Source: CAXCDZ01 sp963981525 (GTDB lineage Bacteria > Patescibacteriota > Microgenomatia > UBA1400 > UBA12108). From it: a stretch of DNA of 22,408 nt. Location of the stretch: assembly GCA_963981525.1 (NCBI GenBank), contig CAXCDZ010000009.1:1-22408 (forward strand). The letters are read 5' to 3'. Below the pieces are notes generated by a model, which searched no databases, had not been told where the DNA came from, and worked only from the letters and a program-made list of their open reading frames with translations. Positions 7,686 to 12,541 of the stretch are shown in pieces (positions within the stretch are counted from its first letter, which is position 1; each line of letters starts with the position of its first letter). A program made the translations under genes and the position numbers.

Positions 7686-7691
7686 ATATGA

Positions 7692-7697
7692 AGTATA
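7692..7697 (-). promoter_or_regulatory. Extended -10 promoter for the hicBA operon (leaderless)
   Basis: On the minus strand TGA-TATACT ends 6 bases before the hicB ATG. The TGn extension can compensate for the missing -35 box. Transcription would begin at or next to the start codon. Confidence 0.55.
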
Positions 7698-7727
7698 TCA
7701 TGATTAGGGTAATATCCTATAGAGGGG

Positions 7728-7756
7728 TTGACAAGTAAGTTATAGGGTGGTATATT
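7728..7756 (+). promoter_or_regulatory. Consensus leaderless promoter for the small secreted protein
   Basis: TTGACA (7728-7733), a 17-base spacer and TATATT (7751-7756), then 7 bases to ATG 7764. No Shine-Dalgarno sequence fits in between. CCTATA (7716-7721) and TATAGG (7741-7746) form a 6-base inverted repeat around the -35 box and could be an operator. Confidence 0.75.
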
Positions 7757-7763
7757 TCCGGTT

Positions 7764-8030
7764 ATGAAAAAGCAAATCATAAGTCTTGCCTTGGCAAGCG
7801 CCCTAATACTTGCTCCCTCAGTATCTGCTGAGACTGTGGAGTGTACAACCAGCCAATATGGTGGTGCTACATGCGGAGTCAGTACTAGTACCGAAGTTGT
7901 AACTCACGAAACGGTTAACGCCGGAATAGGCGATATGCAACTAACCAGTGTGATCATGATCCTCGGACTCTCAGCTATCGTTGCAACCAGCCTCTACAAA
8001 CTATCCTACCGCTGGTATATCCTAGACTAA
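7764..8030 (+). CDS. Small secreted, membrane-anchored Cys-containing protein
   Basis: 88 residues. A signal peptide (KKQ, hydrophobic core, SVSA cleavage site near residue 22) leads into a short exposed segment with two cysteines in CTTSQYGGATCG. A threonine/valine-rich stretch and a C-terminal membrane segment (about 60-80) ending SYRWYILD follow. The two Cys probably form a disulfide loop. Short surface proteins with a CTTxQYGG-like loop are, as I recall, common in Patescibacteria; the function is unknown. A strong promoter with 7 bases between -10 and ATG suggests high expression from a leaderless mRNA. It stands near the sortase gene but has no recognisable sorting signal. Confidence 0.75.
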   Translation: MKKQIISLALASALILAPSVSAETVECTTSQYGGATCGVSTSTEVVTHETVNAGIGDMQLTSVIMILGLSAIVATSLYKLSYRWYILD

Positions 8031-8156
8031 TTCTCATTTTTATCCTTGCTTTGCCCTGAGCTAAACACAAAAAAACTCAGGCATAAAGCACCTGAGAAGT
8101 TGGTCGTACCCGCCAAAGGCGAGGCAGGCATTAACAATTTAATACTATAAGACTGA
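8031..8156. other. Non-coding: competing CCTGAG/CTCAGG stems and repeat-like GC segment
   Basis: No gene is seen. CCTGAG (8055-8060), CTCAGG (8076-8081) and CCTGAG (8091-8096) can form mutually exclusive stems; TGCTTT (8047-8052) with AAAGCA (8085-8090) strengthens the first. A CGCC-AAA-GGCG mini-hairpin (8111-8121) within an ACCCGCC...GGCAGGC segment resembles interspersed genomic repeats. TATAAG at 8146-8151 might be the -10 box of the RNA described next. Confidence 0.5.
8069..8096 (-). terminator. Intrinsic terminator reading leftward
   Basis: On the minus strand, CTCAGG, a 9-base loop and CCTGAG are followed at once by seven T. No minus-strand gene lies to its right for over 3 kb, so it would end antisense or stray transcripts, or an unrecognised minus-strand RNA. 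Confidence 0.5.
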
Positions 8157-8480
8157 AGTCTAACTGACTTTGGGATGGGAGCTGTAAAGCGACCTAGAGT
8201 TGGGGGTTAAAAACAGGGCAGGTTTTAGCCCCCTATTCTGGGTCCTAGTCAGCACAGGGCACCCCCCTTCGCGTAAAGCTACGGAAGGGCACGGGGTTTG
8301 CAGTTCCCATTCTGGAGTTATCTTCAGATAGCCTAAAGGGCCTGGCCCTTAAGGTGAGCTCAAACAATTAGGTAATACTCATTGCGAGTACTAACCTGAG
8401 AGTGAGAGCAGTACGTTAAAAAGGCGTGTAGGACTCTAAACGAGCAATCGTGAGGAGTATTTCCTGATGCAAATCAGGAT
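8157..8480 (+). ncRNA. Candidate structured non-coding RNA of unknown family
   Basis: No credible reading frame is seen. On the plus strand the stretch folds into a pseudoknot: helix A pairs 8164-8169 with 8247-8252, and helix B pairs 8171-8184 with 8301-8314 (14 continuous pairs). Between their strands lie a long hairpin at 8191-8244 (about 22 pairs, one T-T mismatch) and another at 8261-8297. Downstream are hairpins at 8332-8354, 8370-8397 and 8440-8451, and a perfect 7-pair stem at 8462-8479. The last two are capped by GCAA, a GNRA tetraloop. Several pairs are G-U on this strand and would be A-C mismatches on the other, favouring the plus strand. It lacks the conserved sequences of RNase P RNA, tmRNA and SRP RNA. 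Ends are uncertain; it could also be a long leader of the 8609 gene. Confidence 0.55.
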
Positions 8481-8541
8481 ACCTAGCTAAAATATGTTGT
8501 ATGAAAAACGAATAGGATTTTCTCCTGAAATATTGTTATGG

Positions 8542-8583
8542 ATCGGCTTGCAGTGTCTATTTGAGTAGATAGTGTTAGCCGAT
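8542..8583 (+). promoter_or_regulatory. Leader hairpin before the 8609 gene
   Basis: ATCGGCT (8542-8548) pairs with AGCCGAT (8577-8583), and an inner CTAT/ATAG stem closes a small loop. It ends 13 bases before the Shine-Dalgarno AAGGAGA (8597-8603). It may stabilise the mRNA or control its translation. Confidence 0.5.
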
Positions 8584-8608
8584 TTACGGCAAAAAAAAGG
8601 AGAATCGA

Positions 8609-9013
8609 ATGGCTATGACCCCGCAAGAAAAACGTAAAGAGCGCTTTGTTGCGCTTGCTACTGCACTTGTTCTGTTGCTGACTGCTATCGGAGCTGTACT
8701 GAGCTTTGCTCAAGCTGCTGAAGCTTTTCAGCCAGAAATGCGGAAAGGTGTGAACGTTACAATCCTGGTGATTGTTGTGCTGAACACCGTACTGTCGGTA
8801 TATGTCTTTATTCATGGGAAGAAGCTTGTAAGCTCGCTTGCCCCTGAGAAGGCGTATTTATATGGTGGCGGTGCTTCATTGAGCGCTACCTGGGATGTTG
8901 TCGCGATGGCGTTGGCTATTTTTGCACTTGCCAGCCCTGCAATCTATTTGTACTTGGGTATCGTTCTCACGATTGATGTGGTTATCGATATTCTAGTGCA
9001 TTTCAAGCGCTAA
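8609..9013 (+). CDS. Unrecognised four-helix integral membrane protein
   Basis: 134 residues with no family I can name. A basic start (MTPQEKRKERF) precedes hydrophobic segments at about 12-35, 46-68, 91-107 and 110-130, with a charged end HFKR; the positive-inside pattern suggests both ends are cytoplasmic. Residues 36-45 (EAFQPEMRKG) and 70-88 form the loops. The start is firm: AAGGAGA lies 5 bases before ATG. This differs from the leaderless genes around it. The lipoprotein gene follows after 13 bases, so the two form an operon and may act together at the membrane. A holin-like or small transporter role is possible but unsupported. Confidence 0.75.
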   Translation: MAMTPQEKRKERFVALATALVLLLTAIGAVLSFAQAAEAFQPEMRKGVNVTILVIVVLNTVLSVYVFIHGKKLVSSLAPEKAYLYGGGASLSATWDVVAMALAIFALASPAIYLYLGIVLTIDVVIDILVHFKR

Positions 9014-9026
9014 AAGGAGGCATACT

Positions 9027-9617
9027 ATGTCTACGCGCAAACTGCTCGTTTTGATTATTGTTCTGTCCTTGGCTTTGTCTGGTTGTGGCACTGGTATTCT
9101 TGCCGAACCTGAAAGCTCTAGTGTTCCTGAAGTTGAACCACCTACCTCTGAAGCTGAACAAGCTCTCGAAGAGCCTGTCGAAGTTGTTGATGCCGAAGAT
9201 ACTGGGGCCTGTGTTCAGGATGACTCGGTGACTGACTTTCCATCTCGCCCAGATCTTGATGTCAATGGAACATTAACCGGATTGCAAGTTCGCGATGCGA
9301 ATTGCCCCCGCGCACTGTACCATGACGAAACAGGTGTTGCCAAAGGCAAAAACTGGGCTGTTGATATTCCCGCCGATTGGATTATGGCATTTGCCGCTGT
9401 GACCTGCGAAGTTCACGAAGACGGTGGCGAACCCGTTCAATACATGGATACTCCATTTGTTTTGATCTACGGACCCTGGCAAGGATCTGTGGGTTGCTAC
9501 GAAGCTGGCGTTCATGGGACTGTGGTCGAGTGGGAAGATTTCCTGCTTGAAGTTATCCTTCCTGTGCATGAGTCTGAAGTAGGCCACTCTGTGGACCCTA
9601 CTATTATTGGCAAATAG
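9027..9617 (+). CDS. Unrecognised secreted lipoprotein
   Basis: 196 residues. A lipoprotein signal peptide has a basic start, a hydrophobic core and the lipobox LSGC, so Cys20 would be lipidated. Residues 25-62 are an acidic Pro/Glu/Val linker typical of surface lipoproteins. The rest is a small globular domain with four further cysteines (GACV, ANCP, VTCEV, VGCYE), possibly two disulfides; no known fold was recognised. AAAAGGAGG lies 6 bases before ATG. By eye 17 of 20 Glu codons are GAA, whereas rpsB in the same window uses mostly GAG. This points to a different origin or expression class. It is cotranscribed with the membrane protein upstream and followed by a three-way-junction structure. 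Confidence 0.78.
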   Translation: MSTRKLLVLIIVLSLALSGCGTGILAEPESSSVPEVEPPTSEAEQALEEPVEVVDAEDTGACVQDDSVTDFPSRPDLDVNGTLTGLQVRDANCPRALYHDETGVAKGKNWAVDIPADWIMAFAAVTCEVHEDGGEPVQYMDTPFVLIYGPWQGSVGCYEAGVHGTVVEWEDFLLEVILPVHESEVGHSVDPTIIGK

Positions 9618-9659
9618 CGAGTTTCCAAAATTTCATACAATTAAATAGCGCGCCTATTA

Positions 9660-9731
9660 GCGGTGTAACGATCTTAGTCTACCTTATGGGTAGAATTCAC
9701 TCAATAGAGTGAAGAAGATTAGTTACACCGC
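9660..9731 (+). ncRNA. Three-way-junction structure (RNA or DNA element)
   Basis: Perfect 10-base arms GCGGTGTAAC (9660-9669) and GTTACACCGC (9722-9731) continue through one bulged A into six more pairs (9670-9675 with 9715-9720). Two hairpins sit at the junction: 9678-9694 (6 pairs, 5-base loop) and 9696-9713 (7 pairs, 4-base loop). Only four junction bases are unpaired. There is no T-tract, so it is not a standard terminator. It could protect the upstream mRNA 3' end, bind a ligand or protein, or be a recombination or transposition end. Confidence 0.6.
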
Positions 9732-9734
9732 AAT

Positions 9735-9769
9735 ACCTGAGCTTCTAACTAGAGGTTGGAAGTTGAGGT
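9735..9769 (+). promoter_or_regulatory. Hairpin covering the glycosyltransferase ribosome-binding site
   Basis: CTTCTAAC (9742-9749) pairs with GTTGGAAG (9755-9762), and ACCT (9735-9738) pairs with AGGT (9766-9769). The outer 3' arm contains the only Shine-Dalgarno-like sequence, AGGTG, 3 bases before ATG 9773, so folding should reduce translation. Confidence 0.45.
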
Positions 9770-9772
9770 GTT

Positions 9773-11449
9773 ATGAAAAAAAGAACAGATAGTAAACCAA
9801 CTGTTTCGATCGTCATGCCAGTCTACAATACCGAGAGGTATGTGGAGGAGGCAGTACTTAGTGTGCTTAGGCAGACTCACACCAATTGGGAGCTAATCAT
9901 TATGGATGATGGATCGAGTGATAGGAGTGCTGAGATTTTGCGCAAAATTTCTAAAACTGACAAACGAATAAAATGTGTATTTAGTAGAGCAAATATGGGC
10001 ATTGGTTATACGATGACTCAGTTGGTACAAATGGCAAGAGGGAAGTATATCGCGCGAATGGATAGTGACGACATCATGCTACCTGTTAGAATTGCTACAC
10101 AAGTTAAGTATATGGAGAGTAATCCACTCGTAGGGGTGCTTGGATCTTATCTTGCTGAGATTGATGGTAAGCGAAAACTGACAGGGATACGCAAAGTGCC
10201 AGTAAATCACAAACAAATAGTCGATGGATTATTTACCAGGCAGACGATCCAAAACCCGACTCTGATGTTGCGAGTGAGTGCTATCCCCAAGAAGGAAATG
10301 TGTTTTGATAGTAAGCTATCTCCAGTTGATGACCTAGACTTTTACTTGCGCTTGGCACGAGCGAAAGTCCAGTTTGCCAATATTCCGGAGTATTTGATGT
10401 ATTACAGAGCTCACGGACAGAACTCGTCACTAATTGATATTAAAAAATCATTTAACTTATCTAACTCGGTCAGAGAAGATGCTTTGAGGAAAAATCAAGT
10501 AACATTGGGTCTTGGACAGAGCATGATAAGTAAGGTGCAGAGATTGGTAGTTAATATCCTTCCTAATAAGTTTCTGTACAGCGCTTATAAACTTTGGCAG
10601 GGTGGTGTAGTGAATGGAGGTATGATTGCACCGATTAGAAATAAACGAGAATTTGGCGTGTCGATTGTGATGCCAATATATATGGGCGAAGACTTGGTTA
10701 AGGAAAGTATCTTGCGAGTAGTGAGTGCGATGAGATTCACTGGGCGTAAATTTGAACTTATTGTAGTAGTGGACGGAAAGGGTGATCAAACTCAGCAGAT
10801 TGCAGAAAAACTGAAGACTACAAATCCCGAACTAAAAGTCCTGTCATATACGAAAAATATGGGTAAAGGTTATGCGGTACGATATGGAATGAGTAAGGCG
10901 AAGATGAGTTATGTGGGATATATGGATGCTGGGCATGATATAGATACAAGCTCACTGGTTAATTTGACCAGCTGCATAAATGATAATCCTAAGGTGGATG
11001 TGTTTGTGGCTGATAAGACGAATATAATGTCACAAATTATTAATGTTCCATATTTTCGCAAGATCTATAGTTATGGATTCCGTAATGTTGTTGGACTGCT
11101 ATTTGGTGCAGAAATGGGTGATACGCAAGTTGGACTAAAGCTGTTTCGAAAATCAGTGATAAGAAATCTACTTGAACGTGGTAGTTTGTTTATAGATGGG
11201 TTTGCTTTTGATGTAGAGTTGATGGCAAAGTTGATAGATAGTGAGGCAAAGGTGTTACATGTTCCAGTAATTGTGAGAAGAAATGGAGAAAAAAGTAGTG
11301 TGGGAGTCATAGATGTGTGGAGAATGGTGTGGGATGTGGTTAGATTGAGAGTGGTGAGTCGTTATGGTTCGAAATCCAAATCTCGATCAAAAAGAGGTAC
11401 GACAAGAGGAGAGTGTAGCTCTAGGTTAGCGGTAACAGGGAATGGGTGA
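9773..11449 (+). CDS. Two-domain family 2 glycosyltransferase
   Basis: 558 residues with two GT2 (GT-A fold) domains in tandem. The first (10-230) has SIVMPVYN, MDDGSSD and the metal-binding DSDD, followed by an acceptor region (QNPTLMLR, DDLDFYLRL), and looks active. The second (295-520) has VSIVMPIY, VVDGKGD, NMGKGYAVRYG, MDAGHDID and a GDTQVGLKLFR segment; it resembles dolichyl/undecaprenyl-phosphate sugar transferases (DPM1/GtrB type) but lacks their C-terminal membrane helices. It probably builds a surface polysaccharide or glycolipid, consistent with the GT-C-like membrane protein downstream. The last 29 residues are a Ser/Arg-rich tail without family character that reads 88 bases antisense into the next gene, suggesting a lost original stop codon. 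Confidence 0.87.
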   Translation: MKKRTDSKPTVSIVMPVYNTERYVEEAVLSVLRQTHTNWELIIMDDGSSDRSAEILRKISKTDKRIKCVFSRANMGIGYTMTQLVQMARGKYIARMDSDDIMLPVRIATQVKYMESNPLVGVLGSYLAEIDGKRKLTGIRKVPVNHKQIVDGLFTRQTIQNPTLMLRVSAIPKKEMCFDSKLSPVDDLDFYLRLARAKVQFANIPEYLMYYRAHGQNSSLIDIKKSFNLSNSVREDALRKNQVTLGLGQSMISKVQRLVVNILPNKFLYSAYKLWQGGVVNGGMIAPIRNKREFGVSIVMPIYMGEDLVKESILRVVSAMRFTGRKFELIVVVDGKGDQTQQIAEKLKTTNPELKVLSYTKNMGKGYAVRYGMSKAKMSYVGYMDAGHDIDTSSLVNLTSCINDNPKVDVFVADKTNIMSQIINVPYFRKIYSYGFRNVVGLLFGAEMGDTQVGLKLFRKSVIRNLLERGSLFIDGFAFDVELMAKLIDSEAKVLHVPVIVRRNGEKSSVGVIDVWRMVWDVVRLRVVSRYGSKSKSRSKRGTTRGECSSRLAVTGNG

Positions 11450-12519
11450 GCTACTCCGTGATCTGTGAGGAGGGTAGCTGCCTTGTGGTGTTGAAGCTCA
11501 ACTAGATTTAAGTTCCAAAGATAGTCTCTGACTGATTTGGGTAATTGACTCCAGTATTCAGTGGATTTGTCAGGACCGACTAGTGTATCTGCGATAAATT
11601 TGAAAGCATCGGCGGCAGAAGCAGTGTGGCCTAATTTGTTCATAAAATCAGGATTGTGACTAAAATCATAAAGATCGTAGACTTGTAGGCGTGGATTGTC
11701 CAGCTGCAGACGTGTATGAGGATAATATGCCTTCAGCCATTTTTTTGGTTGATCATCGATAGCGGCAAAATTGTTTATATTAACATCTTCTCCTGTTAGG
11801 TCTTGAGGTGATTTTACCCTCCGTTTGGAGAGGACATCACCCGTTACGGTGATAGTGTAGTTGTGTAGAGCATTAAAAATGGCATCATTGTCGCCATCAG
11901 GAGAGGCGATAGTTTGAGTGAACGAAATTTTGCCGTTTGCATCTATCGCTTCCCTGTAGCGATCCTTCGGTAAATTAACTTTTACTCGACCCAATGATTT
12001 ATTTTCGGTGCTCATGTGATTTGCCATAAATGCATCGAGAAACATAGTGGAGAAGTAGGTGGAGAGACTTTGTTCGGAAAAGAATGATTTTTGGTCGATG
12101 TCAAATCTATTTTTGAGAGATTCTGGATAAGTGTGAGGACCGTAGATGTGATAGGGGAATATTGCTGCTTGAGTAATTGCTGACTCATACTGCGTACTAA
12201 TATCTTTGGGAGAGCCATCGCCATACAGGAAAGTAGTCATGAGTTCGGCGGCAAGTGGTTGTCCCTGGTGTTGTAGTTCTAGTTCGGCTGCGTTGAATTT
12301 TAGCAGACTACCAAGGAGTTCTTGGTTTAACTCAGAAGGTTCTTTGATAACCTGGCGAGTGAGAGTTTCTAGTTTGGCGGCACGTTGAGCTAGGTTGCCA
12401 GCTTCACCACTGGAGCCGATCCAGTCAAGAGCTTTGTTGAGTGGGCCGAACGCAAGTTCTGCAATGCCTAGTCCAGTAAGTTTGAGAAAATCTCTGCGTG
12501 ACAATCTGTTAATACTCAT
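11362..12519 (-). CDS. Tat-exported protein of unknown function
   Basis: 385 residues. The N-terminus has a twin-arginine motif, SRRDFLK, followed by a weakly hydrophobic stretch (TGLGIAELAFGPL), so it is probably exported folded through the Tat system. The mature part is mostly soluble with no recognised domain. It is rich in His, Asp and aromatic residues (FPYHIYGPHTYPES, YDLYDFSHNPDF, LVELQHHKAATLL), which could bind metal or cofactor, but no motif proves this. No tat genes are in the window. Its 3' end overlaps the glycosyltransferase end by 88 bases. Its start lies 22 bases from that of the divergent GT-C gene, and the two share one overlapping -10 region, so they are probably controlled together. 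Confidence 0.78.
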   Translation of the reverse strand: MSINRLSRRDFLKLTGLGIAELAFGPLNKALDWIGSSGEAGNLAQRAAKLETLTRQVIKEPSELNQELLGSLLKFNAAELELQHQGQPLAAELMTTFLYGDGSPKDISTQYESAITQAAIFPYHIYGPHTYPESLKNRFDIDQKSFFSEQSLSTYFSTMFLDAFMANHMSTENKSLGRVKVNLPKDRYREAIDANGKISFTQTIASPDGDNDAIFNALHNYTITVTGDVLSKRRVKSPQDLTGEDVNINNFAAIDDQPKKWLKAYYPHTRLQLDNPRLQVYDLYDFSHNPDFMNKLGHTASAADAFKFIADTLVGPDKSTEYWSQLPKSVRDYLWNLNLVELQHHKAATLLTDHGVAHPFPVTANLELHSPLVVPLFDRDLDFEP

Positions 12520-12526
12520 AGAAGTA

Positions 12527-12534
12527 AGTATAAT
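12527..12534. promoter_or_regulatory. Overlapping divergent leaderless -10 boxes
   Basis: AGTATAAT holds TATAAT for the plus strand (12529-12534) and TATACT for the minus strand (12532-12527). Each is followed by exactly 7 bases and then an ATG (12542 plus, 12519 minus). Neither mRNA would have a leader, and RNA polymerase can probably serve only one direction at a time. No convincing -35 box is seen on either side. Confidence 0.7.
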
Positions 12535-12541
12535 GGAATCT

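Noticed and set aside
8157..8480. RNase P RNA, tmRNA or SRP RNA
   Set aside because: The GAGGAAAGUC core of RNase P RNA, the tRNA-like ends and tag frame of tmRNA, and the SRP GGAA-loop helix were not found on either strand.
9660..9731. Hammerhead ribozyme or integron attC site
   Set aside because: Junction bases do not match the hammerhead core, and the outer arms do not fit the R' and R'' consensus of attC.
12395..12541. N-terminal extension of the GT-C-like protein
   Set aside because: These codons lie antisense to the divergent Tat-protein gene and upstream of the TATAAT box.
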